Part shown: in pieces, positions 1 to 7,098 of the stretch | Layout: the number at the start of each line of letters is the position of its first letter | Numbering within the stretch: position 1 is the stretch's first letter | Assembly (NCBI GenBank): GCA_019912845.1 | Contig: JAIOHU010000005.1 | Location: 1-34,164, forward strand | DNA: 34,164 bases | DNA from: a bacterium | GTDB lineage: Bacteria; Electryoneota; Electryoneia; Electryoneales; Electryoneaceae | Direction of reading: 5' to 3' | Notes under the pieces: model-generated | The model's input: the letters and a program-made list of their open reading frames with translations, nothing else | Told to the model about the DNA's origin: nothing | Database searches by the model: none | Program-made: the position numbers and the translations under genes

Positions 1-1
1 C

Positions 2-650
2 TTTTGGTGCCTTACTTGTTTTTCAAGCTGTGGCGACAACAGTTCAGATCCCAATGAAAATAATAGTACACAATTCTGGTCGCATCCTGGTAGAGATGCT
101 ATAGAGCTTTCATTTGATCTCAACAACGCCATTGAAATCGATTCACTATTAGCAGGTCGAATTCAATATGCCCTGGATCGCGCTCGTAAAATTGACAACG
201 ATTTAGTTGATTTTCACATTAAGTATCCTGTTTCACTGCATGAAATCCAGATATACTGCGAAAGACGTCTGTACGAACGTTTTGATGAGAGGAGTAAATC
301 GTTCGGGATTGTTTCACTGGATAATTTTACTCTCCCTCCATCCCCCATCCCTGGCAGTGAAGGTGGAAGACCCGCCGAGAATTCGATTCTATTTCGAGGA
401 AGTTCTAAACACGCCCCTTATGGCATCACGTCTCAACGCTCACGATGATATTTTGCAAACCTTCCCCCCTTTCCCAATAAATCAAGTTGAAACTGAATAC
501 ACAGACATTTACCTCGAGAAGGAAGTTGTTGACGCTGGTGATGTATTCATTTTCTACTTTATCGACTTCACAATCTGGCCTGAAGTCAACGAACACTATT
601 GGATTGTCAGGGTATTCGAGGATGCGGTAGAATTCGCAGGAGCAGGTTGA
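2..650 (+). pseudogene. Lipoprotein-like gene, 5' truncated by window edge and frameshifted
   Basis: The reading frame enters from the left edge (frame starting at base 2) with a lipoprotein-type signal end (TCFSSC|GDNSSD, a lipobox-like Cys at bases 29-31) and runs to a stop at 446-448. A second frame takes over and runs to 650, with coherent protein such as VEDPPRIRFYFEEVLN and IWPEVNEHYWIVRVFEDAVE. Removing one base from the five-C run at 342-346 joins them as LPPSPSLAVKVEDPPRIR, so I read one gene broken by a single inserted base. The frameshift may be real decay or a homopolymer sequencing error. I do not recognise the family. It lies 48 bp before the membrane glycosyltransferase on the same strand. 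Confidence 0.55.
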
Positions 651-698
651 GTATGACTGGCAAATTTAATTTTCAGGATTTCCACCACTAAATCTCCC

Positions 699-1904
699 AT
701 GAATGCTAAAATAATTAACTCAATTCTGCTGCTTTTAACCATAGTAATCGGTTTGAGTTTACGTATCTATGTCATCAACACAGCACCAGTTTATAATACT
801 GAAGCAGATGTCCCCTGGTTTAACGATGAAACCTCCCACCTGAATCATGTCTATTTCAGGATGACAAGAACAGGTAATCCAGCCCAACGACATGCGGTAA
901 CTGAAGAATATGCCCTCGAACGTGGTGAAGGCGAGTATTCTCAACCTCCACTCTATTACTGGGTTTCTGCAATTATCTTGAAATCAGCTATTTTGGGATT
1001 CGCTAAACTTGATGCGGTCAAGATTTTGCGTTGGTTCTCTTTGATTTTGTGGTTTCTGGCGATCTGGATACTTTGGCGATTCACCTATCATAAGCCTTTC
1101 AGGGAACTGATCATCGTGTTCGGAATGCTGCTGGGAGCAGGTTTTATCCCCTCAGCAACTATTAATAACGATGCTCTGCTAGCGGTATGTGTAGCAGGTT
1201 TATACGCCTATATCTCCTGGTTAAGCAGGAACAAAGCAACCATATTATCATTTGTGAATCTTGGGCTCATCGTTGCAATAGGAACCTGGTCAAAGCTAAG
1301 CATGCTCTCACTTCTCCCCATGGCAATAGCTTGCGCATATTTTTATGGTGGGAATCAGCGCTCGGGACAAGTGAAAGCCGGAATACTGGTCATCTTCTCA
1401 TTTTTATGGGCGACCCTGCCACTGTGGTTTGAACGTATTTCCAGTTATGGGACTCCCCTTTCACTTGAAGCTGCTGCAGGGTCGGGTGGCTCCGACCTCT
1501 GGACGATTGCTTCCTATGCTTCTCATACCCTTCTTTGCCCATGGGATAGTTTGTGGACAGAAGCTCGGATCAAAGTTTCTCTGGTTCTTTTTATTGTTCT
1601 CATGGTGTTTACGATAATCTATTTGATCCAACAGCGAACCTTACTATTCAAAAACCTGGTTGAGAATGAAATGCTCAAGATTTACTATTTGTATTGTATC
1701 GGTGGGCTGTTTGCGATAATTGCATGGGTTTATTATGGTATCCGTTTTCACCAGACCGATGCACGTCTCCTGCTTCCTGCATTTCCATTTCTACTTTTAA
1801 TTATTGGGTCATATTACATGCTACAATCTAACAAGATCAGAAACTTTCTTCTTTCAGTTATAATTATCATCATACTGACCCCACTCTCTGTATTTTTTTT
1901 CTGA
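699..1904 (+). CDS. Multi-pass membrane glycosyltransferase, GT-C / PMT-ArnT-like
   Basis: A 401-residue integral membrane protein with about nine to ten hydrophobic segments. After the first membrane span there is an acidic first-loop motif (PWFNDETSHLNHVYFR) and then EGEYSQPPLYYW, the pattern of lipid-linked sugar transferases of the GT-C fold (PMT_2/ArnT-like and DUF2142-like proteins), where the loop acid is catalytic and the PPLYY motif follows. A second loop holds SATINNDALL, also typical. From the family it would transfer a sugar from a polyprenyl phosphate donor to a lipid or protein outside the membrane; donor and acceptor cannot be told. The ATG at 699 is preceded by only weak ribosome-binding sequence. 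No terminator is evident after it. Confidence 0.6.
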   Translation: MNAKIINSILLLLTIVIGLSLRIYVINTAPVYNTEADVPWFNDETSHLNHVYFRMTRTGNPAQRHAVTEEYALERGEGEYSQPPLYYWVSAIILKSAILGFAKLDAVKILRWFSLILWFLAIWILWRFTYHKPFRELIIVFGMLLGAGFIPSATINNDALLAVCVAGLYAYISWLSRNKATILSFVNLGLIVAIGTWSKLSMLSLLPMAIACAYFYGGNQRSGQVKAGILVIFSFLWATLPLWFERISSYGTPLSLEAAAGSGGSDLWTIASYASHTLLCPWDSLWTEARIKVSLVLFIVLMVFTIIYLIQQRTLLFKNLVENEMLKIYYLYCIGGLFAIIAWVYYGIRFHQTDARLLLPAFPFLLLIIGSYYMLQSNKIRNFLLSVIIIIILTPLSVFFF

Positions 1905-2272
1905 TTTGCTGAATTTTGCATTGAAGGGAAAATTAAGTGCCATATTTATGCGATTTCCAGATAAATAACCTGAACCTTGGAAGCGGAAATTAGTAGATTC
2001 AGGTAAGAATAGAGTCTCTTAAAATCTATCAAGTAGGGTGACCTTACTTCGATAGCACTAACTTTCTTTAGAGTACTCACCCCGGCAATGTAAATTTTCT
2101 CGAGGTTGTTTAATTGGTATCTTTCCTGTAACTCGCATAACATTGGATTGAAGATATAGACGATTTCCTTGATAACGATAGGAAGTCTTTTTACATTAGG
2201 ACTTCCCGATCAGTTGGGGGAAATGGACGACGGATCAGTAAAGTCGACTGGGAATTTCAAAGTAAGGGGAGA
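1905..2272. other. Intergenic stretch with weak minus-strand ORF remnant and a hairpin
   Basis: There is no convincing gene here. A minus-strand frame (stop near 1946, open back to 2212) reads protein-like (KRLPIVIKEIVYIFNP then LEKIYIAGVSTLKKVSAIEV), faintly like the end of an actin-fold or pilus-assembly protein, but it has no start with a ribosome-binding site and I would treat it as a remnant at best. A 7-bp inverted repeat GGAAGTC (2181-2187) / GACTTCC (2200-2206) with a 12-nt loop sits about 70 bp before fixC. It lacks a T run, so it could be an operator rather than a terminator. Confidence 0.3.
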
Positions 2273-2278
2273 ATGCTC

Positions 2279-3589
2279 ATGGATGAGGAATTTGAAGTTC
2301 TGATTATCGGTGCAGGTCCTGCAGGTATCAGCGCAGCAATTCCTTTGGCGAGAGCCGGATTTGAAGTTATGGTGGTTGAGCGGGGTGAATATCCCGGTTC
2401 AAAAAACGTATTCGGTGGGATATTATTTACTCATCAACTGGAAAAACTACTTCCAGATGCGTTGGAAAACGCTCCATTGGAACGATCTGTAACTCGCAGA
2501 CGTTTTGCGGCACTCTCCGCCGAAAATGAAATCGCAATGGATGTCAAAGTGACACCCTGGCGCGATAAGCCTTACAATCACACCATGACAGCCCTCCGTG
2601 GTCGATTTGACCGTTGGTATGCTGAACAGGCTGAAGCTGAAGGTGTAAATGTAATCCCCGGTATGATGGTTTCTGAATTACTCGTCGAAAATGGACGAGT
2701 TGTCGGGGTTAAAATCCAACCCGGCGATGAAGAATTTCGTGCAAAAGTGGTAATCAGTGGCGAGGGAGCACATGCGTTTCTCGCACGTCAAGCTGGTCTC
2801 ATGGCAAAGGAACTGCCAAAGCGTCACATGATCACCAACGTCAAGGAAGTGATTGGTTTACCCAAAGAAAAAATCGAAGACCGCTTTCTCCTCGAAGCCA
2901 ATGAAGGTGTCGCCATGGAGTACTTCGGCGAGGCTGTTAAGGGTTACTTCGGGATGGGATTTATTTATTCCAATGAAGAATCCATCTCCATCGGCATCGG
3001 GTTGACAGTTCACGATCTAATAAAATCGAAGCAAACTTTGAATGATATGCTCGAGCATTTCAAGAATCACAAGACGATCCGTAAACTCCTTGAAGGTGGC
3101 GAAATTTTGGAGTACAGTGCTCACATGATTCCAGAGTATGGGTATAATCATCTTCCTCAAATGACTATGCCTGGTTTACTTTTGGTGGGCGATACCGCAG
3201 GTTTGATCAATGGTAGTGTTTATCATGAGGGCACCAACCTCGCCATGGGCAGCGGGATCCTTGCTGCTGAAACCTTGATCGAAGCGAAGGAGCATGGATT
3301 GGATATCGGCTCAGCCGAGGCATTGGCACCATATCGTCAGAAACTGGAAGATAGCTTTATCTTGAAGGACATGTTCAAGTTCAGAAAAATCCCAGATTTC
3401 TTCAATAAATTTCCCCACTATTTGCGAGATTATCCGGGTCACATCGCAAGTTGGATGGAGGAATACTTCACGGTATCTGAGACACCAAAAGCAGATATTG
3501 AGAAAGGTATTCTCAAAAAAATCAAACGTGATATCGGGTTGTGGAGGTTTGCTGTTGACATGTATAAAGTTGGGAGAGCCGTACGATGA
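2279..3589 (+). CDS. fixC: FixC-type electron transfer flavoprotein:quinone oxidoreductase
   Basis: An FAD-dependent oxidoreductase of the GG-reductase/FixC family, which takes electrons from the FixAB electron transfer flavoprotein and passes them to quinone, with FixX as iron-sulfur partner. The N terminus carries the Rossmann motif LIIGAGPAGISAAIPLARAG followed by an acid at the end of strand 2 (VVER), and the C-terminal half has the second FAD motif LLLVGDTAGLINGSVYHEGT. Its length (436 residues) is normal for the family. An in-frame ATG at 2273 is only a base or so from the Shine-Dalgarno AAGGGGAGA (2264-2272), so the ATG at 2279 is the better start. Its stop overlaps the fixX start by 4 bp (ATGA). 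No fixA or fixB is in the window, so the electron donor must be encoded elsewhere. Confidence 0.88.
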   Translation: MDEEFEVLIIGAGPAGISAAIPLARAGFEVMVVERGEYPGSKNVFGGILFTHQLEKLLPDALENAPLERSVTRRRFAALSAENEIAMDVKVTPWRDKPYNHTMTALRGRFDRWYAEQAEAEGVNVIPGMMVSELLVENGRVVGVKIQPGDEEFRAKVVISGEGAHAFLARQAGLMAKELPKRHMITNVKEVIGLPKEKIEDRFLLEANEGVAMEYFGEAVKGYFGMGFIYSNEESISIGIGLTVHDLIKSKQTLNDMLEHFKNHKTIRKLLEGGEILEYSAHMIPEYGYNHLPQMTMPGLLLVGDTAGLINGSVYHEGTNLAMGSGILAAETLIEAKEHGLDIGSAEALAPYRQKLEDSFILKDMFKFRKIPDFFNKFPHYLRDYPGHIASWMEEYFTVSETPKADIEKGILKKIKRDIGLWRFAVDMYKVGRAVR

Positions 3590-3879
3590 AAGAGAACCCC
3601 AAGACGATTGAAGATAAACTTTACCTTCTGACTTATCGATCTGATCATAAATCACATATTCAGGTGGATCAGGAGAAGTTCAAAGCAGATAAGAGAAATC
3701 CAAAACCGATAACCTACATTTGCCCTGCCAAAGTATATGTTGAAGATCCGAACACAGGCGAATGCATCATAAACCATGAAAACTGTGTTGAATGCGGTAC
3801 CTGCCATGTTGTATCTCCGGAATATGTAACCTGGTTTTATCCGGAGGGTGGTAAAGGCGTTCAGTATAAGCTGGGCTAA
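3586..3879 (+). CDS. fixX: FixX-like ferredoxin partner of FixC
   Basis: A 97-residue ferredoxin-like protein. The single upstream Cys in ICPAKVY and the cluster CVECGTC give the CPA ... CxxCGxC pattern of FixX, and the end WFYPEGGKGVQYKLG matches the family's W-x-YP-x-GG-x-G-I/V-x-Y ending. It would carry one 4Fe-4S cluster and form the ETF-quinone oxidoreductase with FixC; in the eukaryotic enzyme both parts are one polypeptide. Its start overlaps the fixC stop by 4 bp and its own stop overlaps the next ATG by one base, so all three genes are translationally coupled. The N-terminal 30 residues are less conserved, as is usual. Confidence 0.88.
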   Translation: MKENPKTIEDKLYLLTYRSDHKSHIQVDQEKFKADKRNPKPITYICPAKVYVEDPNTGECIINHENCVECGTCHVVSPEYVTWFYPEGGKGVQYKLG

Positions 3880-4694
3880 TGTTTTCGATATTCCGAATAC
3901 TTGCAGTTATGCTGACATTTGGCTTCTTCAGCAATTTATCAGCCGCTATACCCGACCTTGAATTCAGTGAATCTGTGCAGGAAGTCAGTAAACTGTATCG
4001 TACAGGTAGGCTGGATGATGCGGAGTTACGTTCGTTGCGTCTGCTCAATGCTCCAGAAAAAATATCTAAGCTGGAACGTGGAGAACTCTATAAAATCCTC
4101 GCGTTCGTCGCAGTTGCACGTGATGACCGTGACCGAGGATATAATTTATTCCTCAAAGCTTTGGAATCTAATCCCCAGTTGCGACTGGATAAATCTCTCA
4201 CCTCGCCTAAAATCCTTTCCGTATTTGACCGAGCACTGGTGGAATTCGAGCAGATGGATTACATCTCGGATCAAGTATATCAAGGGTATAAATTTCAAGT
4301 GGCTGGTGGCAGACGGAGTTTGCTATATCCTGGTCTGGGGCAGTTGCACAAAGGACAGCGTATTCGTGGAATCATCTATATGAGTTCCGCAACTGCAGCG
4401 GTTGCCGGATTGATTACAAGCCAGATTATGGTTCAGGAACAAGAAAATATTTATCGAGATGCAAATACACCACAAACCGCACAAGACGCGTATTCAGACT
4501 ATCGAACCATGTGGCAGCTACGTAATGGGTTTGGTATTGCACTTGGTTCCATCTGGATTGCGAGTATGCTGGATGGCTTCTTTACCGCACCAAATATCGC
4601 GGGTTTGCAGAATACGGATATCAGCTTCACACCGGTCAAAGTATCCTCTGGTTATGGTTTACAGCTTAGTGTTCAATGGCACTCGTGCAAATGA
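3879..4694 (+). CDS. Secreted/membrane protein with TPR-like N-terminal part, DUF5683-like
   Basis: A 271-residue protein of unknown function. Residues 1-23 form a signal peptide (hydrophobic core AVMLTFGFFSNLSAA). Residues about 30-125 look like helical TPR-type repeats (LYRTGRLDDAELRSLRLLN and RDRGYNLFLKALESNPQLRL). A conserved-looking segment LLYPGLGQLHKGQRIRGIIY precedes two membrane spans; the PGLGQ-x-x-x-G-Q motif is characteristic of small envelope proteins in Bacteroidetes-type genomes (DUF5683 and relatives), named from memory. The start is fused to the fixX stop (TAATG), so it is the third gene of the fix operon, although a direct part in electron transfer is only inference. Confidence 0.6.
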   Translation: MFSIFRILAVMLTFGFFSNLSAAIPDLEFSESVQEVSKLYRTGRLDDAELRSLRLLNAPEKISKLERGELYKILAFVAVARDDRDRGYNLFLKALESNPQLRLDKSLTSPKILSVFDRALVEFEQMDYISDQVYQGYKFQVAGGRRSLLYPGLGQLHKGQRIRGIIYMSSATAAVAGLITSQIMVQEQENIYRDANTPQTAQDAYSDYRTMWQLRNGFGIALGSIWIASMLDGFFTAPNIAGLQNTDISFTPVKVSSGYGLQLSVQWHSCK

Positions 4695-4703
4695 CTATGC
4701 TAT

Positions 4704-4722
4704 TCATGCAAGTTTTGCATGA
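4704..4722 (+). promoter_or_regulatory. Perfect palindrome, candidate sigma-54 enhancer site (UAS)
   Basis: TCATGCAAGTTTTGCATGA has 8-bp perfect arms around a 3-bp centre. It is just after the fix operon and about 125 bp upstream of the -24 element of the sigma-54 promoter, a normal distance for an activator binding site. It has no following T run, so it is a poor terminator. The half-site TTGCAT/ATGCAA also occurs, arms swapped, in the ArsR operator at 15525-15540; whether that matters is unknown. Confidence 0.45.
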
Positions 4723-4846
4723 TGGAATTCAGTTAATTTCACTCTTCTTCACCTAAAAAAATCCCTCTGATTTTGTGTACTGGTTCAAATCCTTTACTGG
4801 CTTCAAAATCAATAATCCCATTCCAATTATATTTTGTATTTCTGGT

Positions 4847-4863
4847 TTGGCACGCCTATTGCT
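4847..4863 (+). promoter_or_regulatory. Consensus sigma-54 (RpoN) -24/-12 promoter
   Basis: The sequence TTGGCACGCCTATTGCT matches the known sigma-54 consensus YTGGCACG-N4-TTGCW at every fixed position. The invariant GG (4849-4850) and GC (4861-4862) are separated by exactly 10 bp, and the start of transcription would fall near 4874. The neighbouring TATAAT at 4865-4870 could also suggest a sigma-70 -10 box but has no fitting -35. Downstream there is no protein gene on this strand before the terminator at 5667. Confidence 0.8.
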
Positions 4864-4948
4864 ATATAATAAAGTGAAATCAATTGGTCTTGATTCACCT
4901 GCGTTGTGGGAAGGCTTCCTTTTCGCCTATTGCGTATCACAATTCAAC

Positions 4949-5640
4949 GCACGGTTAACGGAATACGAAATACGAGTCACACGCACTGAAATGGACGTAT
5001 TCCCCTGTTCTTTGAACTTCATGTAATTCAATTTTGATAGCACAGCATCCAAAGCATCTACATGACGACAACTTTGCACTGCTTCAGCACGGTCTACACG
5101 AACTGATTCTGTATTTCCTGTTGCTTCTTTGAACGGTTTACCGCACTGATTTGAAACGGTTTTCTAGTTGACACCTGGCACGATTACTTGATATTAAATG
5201 ATGCTTTGATTGTACGGTTTACACGCTTACTCGATGACACTTTGATTACTTACTTTGATTGATCCAGTCGATAGAACACTGCACTGTTCGCTTGCACTGA
5301 CTACGTTTCATCGATTATCAGCACGGTTTACACGCACTACTTCTGATTTTATTACTTGACGCTTACTCGCACGGTTTGCACGCATCTTACTTGATTTGCA
5401 CACTCGCACGCTTACGAATAGTTGAAATTACATGAATCATCCAGGTTGACGTTTCCTAATCTGCGGAACTAGCTGCATTGCACGGTTCTTTTAGAATTCC
5501 GCAGGCTTGTGGCGCTTCGGGTTCCCTGGAAGCAGGAAGCCTTCCCTTGACTTGGTTTCACGCACCTCTTGCGACGTGAACTGTTTTCTCGATTTGACTG
5601 CTTAATGGTGTTCACGTAGCGGGTTGCACGATTTTACTGA
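4949..5640 (+). repeat. Dispersed degenerate repeat, core GCACGGTTTACACGC
   Basis: Near copies of GCACGGTTTACACGC, often followed by ACT(T)TGATT or CACTGATT, begin at about 4950, 5087, 5131, 5212, 5321, 5369, 5406, 5479 and 5626. The copies at 5212, 5321 and 5369 differ by one base or so over 14-15 bases. Spacing is irregular (about 20 to 140 bp) and the copies are all in the same orientation. The reverse complement of the core is essentially missing from the region, so the copies would mostly be single stranded in a transcript. Confidence 0.6.
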
Positions 5641-5666
5641 TCTGATAACGTATCTTGACCTTCGGG

Positions 5667-5698
5667 AAAGCCGGCTGAAAAGCCGGCTTTATTTGTTT
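5667..5698 (+). terminator. Strong intrinsic terminator of the noncoding unit
   Basis: AAAGCCGGCT (5667-5676), loop GAAA, AGCCGGCTTT (5681-5690): a perfect 10-bp GC-rich stem with a GNRA tetraloop followed by ATTTGTTT. The T tract is on the plus-strand side. On the minus strand the stem is followed by CCCGAAGG, so it would serve the convergent SDR gene only poorly. There is no plus-strand gene for it to end other than the noncoding unit. Confidence 0.85.
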
Positions 5699-5727
5699 CG
5701 GGGGGTGATGAATCGATAATTTCAACT

Positions 5728-6564
5728 TCAACTTATTCTCAAGACTCTTCTTCCCTCTGCAATGATCTCATCCGCGTTCCGAACTAACTCATCAAAAATT
5801 TCGCGATCGTTCTCGGCATGCAGATAACGTCCCACCAGTTTATCAAATTCACCACTCGCGATTCTAACCACTAACTCAGCCGCCCATTCAGGAGGAGCGT
5901 CAGACTTCTGTTCCAGACGATCAACCAGTCGCGCCATATACTTCCTGCCCTCTTCTTCAGCATTAAACTGAAGGGTCATCGCAGTTCGTACAAATCCTGG
6001 ACTCATGGCGAAAACTTTTATTGCTTCATTCTGCTCTGCCAGTTCGATTGCCAGTGTTTCAGTAAACCTCATGACAGCCGCCTTGCTGGTGCCATACGCA
6101 TTAGCATAGGTGAATGGTCCACCTGTTCCGCCACCAACAAGATTAATGATTCGTCCACTGCCACTTTCCGTCATCACAGGGATCGTCAATCGACAACCGA
6201 GGAACACACCTCGAACATTCGTCTCCATATCCATCCACCATTCATCTGGATCGCACTCCCAGGTTGGTCCAAGAGCAAGCAGACTTCCAGCATTATTTAC
6301 TAGTAAGTCAATATTACCATATTCGGTTTTGGTTCGTTCTAGAAGGGATACCCAATCCTGCTCCTCGCGTACATCAGCGGGGAATACAACTACATTTGAG
6401 ATTTGGTCGTTCACCATTGCTGCTGTCTCCTGGAGACGTGCTTCTGTTCTCCCAACCAGAACCAAATTCATTCCTTGATGTGCTAAAGCGATTGCTATTG
6501 CGCGACCAATTCCGCTTCCCGCTCCAGTTACTATCGCTACTCTGTTTTGAAGATTTTCTGCCAT
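5728..6564 (-). CDS. Short-chain dehydrogenase/reductase, FabG-like
   Basis: A 278-residue classical SDR that reduces or oxidises a carbonyl/alcohol with NAD(P). It has the cofactor motif VTGAGSGIGRAIAIALAHQG near the N terminus, the structural NNAG (LLVNNAGSL), the catalytic Ser region (RIINLVGGG, where the usual Ser position is not obvious) and the Tyr-Lys pair in AYGTSKAAV. The C terminus is about 30 residues longer than FabG and acid-rich. The ATG at 6564 is preceded by AAGAGGAC (6571-6578 on the minus strand), a good ribosome-binding site. It stands alone. The substrate cannot be deduced. Confidence 0.85.
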   Translation of the reverse strand: MAENLQNRVAIVTGAGSGIGRAIAIALAHQGMNLVLVGRTEARLQETAAMVNDQISNVVVFPADVREEQDWVSLLERTKTEYGNIDLLVNNAGSLLALGPTWECDPDEWWMDMETNVRGVFLGCRLTIPVMTESGSGRIINLVGGGTGGPFTYANAYGTSKAAVMRFTETLAIELAEQNEAIKVFAMSPGFVRTAMTLQFNAEEEGRKYMARLVDRLEQKSDAPPEWAAELVVRIASGEFDKLVGRYLHAENDREIFDELVRNADEIIAEGRRVLRIS

Positions 6565-6813
6565 TTTAACGTCCTCTTATTATTCGTTTTTCATTTGCCT
6601 GCACACGTTGCGAAAATCGTACTGTTCCATTTCTGGTATAGTATGGTTTAGATTCACACTATGATTCAGAAATATTTTTCAAAAATTTGTAACACGTTAT
6701 TGCTTGCTCTGAGTTTATAAGCTATATAATAGGGTGAGGTTCCATTTGGAATGAGTACTAAGTAGCTCTTCGCTATTTTGTATGGGTTGATATTCTGTTC
6801 AAGATATTATCTT

Positions 6814-6891
6814 GTCATTGCGAGGAAGCGTAGCGACAAAGCAATCTAAAACTGAATTAAGGCGAGATTGCTTCAATTCGTTCGCAATGAC
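6814..6891. repeat. Palindromic intergenic repeat (GTCATTGCGAG ... CGCAATGAC)
   Basis: The outer arms GTCATTGCGA (6814 on) and TCGCAATGAC (to 6891) and the inner arms AAAGCAATCT / AGATTGCTTC form a long imperfect inverted repeat of 78 bp. The sequence type, GTCATTGCGAGGAAGCG...AAGCAATCT, is a REP-like or MITE-like element I know from many unrelated genomes. It abuts the remnant of a T9SS gene. Confidence 0.65.
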
Positions 6892-6892
6892 A

Positions 6893-7036
6893 TCCAACCA
6901 GAATTTCGACAACATTCTGAAATTGATTCAGGATAATACAGAGAACAATTCCAGTCAATTTGGCAGCAGGATATATTTCGTAAAGATTGAAGCATTTGGA
7001 AACGAATTCACGCAGAAGGTCTTGTTGATAAAATAA
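6893..7036 (+). pseudogene. 3' remnant of a T9SS-secreted protein gene
   Basis: The frame ending at the stop 7034-7036 encodes GSRIYFVKIEAFGNEFTQKVLLIK, which is the final strand pair of a T9SS type A sorting domain: compare SGIYFLKVQSNGTSHTQKVILLQ at the end of the next gene. Nothing of the remaining protein is present; upstream the frame runs into the palindromic repeat at 6814-6891. So this is the tail of a cargo gene cut off by deletion or repeat insertion. A frame through the repeat (6812-7036) stays open but is not a plausible gene. Confidence 0.6.
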
Positions 7037-7098
7037 ATTTCATGCACTTATACGGCTTTCTCATGTTGAAATGATTCAATGATCATAAGGGGATAGAT

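Larger units (their letters stand above)
4874..5698 (+). ncRNA. Candidate long noncoding RNA driven by sigma-54
   Basis: About 820 nt lie between a consensus sigma-54 promoter and an intrinsic terminator, with no open frame of credible length on either strand apart from the tail of a GTG-started 83-codon frame that begins upstream of the predicted transcript start. The sequence is not random: it carries a dispersed repeat (see the repeat entry), arms TGCGTTG (4900-4906) and CAACGCA (4946-4952), arms CTGCGGAA (5461-5468) and TTCCGCAG (5497-5504), nested GGCTT/AAGCC and GCTTC/GAAGC arms at 5504-5541, and a 13-nt segment (4908-4920) perfectly complementary to 5534-5546. These are what a large folded RNA would show. 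No known large RNA class was recognised. The alternative is decayed DNA that kept a promoter by chance. Confidence 0.5.

Noticed and set aside
1187-1617. Two plus-strand frames inside the glycosyltransferase
   Set aside because: Out-of-frame shadows of an intact membrane protein gene.
4775-5026. 83-codon plus-strand frame with GTG start before the repeat region
   Set aside because: It begins upstream of the sigma-54 transcript start, has no ribosome-binding site, crosses the promoter and part of the repeat, and its protein has no recognisable features.
5176-5192. Second sigma-54-like TGGCACG at 5176
   Set aside because: The downstream part reads CTTGAT, so the GC of the -12 element is missing at the required position.
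4949-5640. CRISPR-like look of the repeated GCACGGTTTACACGC motif
   Set aside because: Spacing varies from about 20 to 140 bp, copies are degenerate, there are no uniform spacers, and there is no cas gene in the window.
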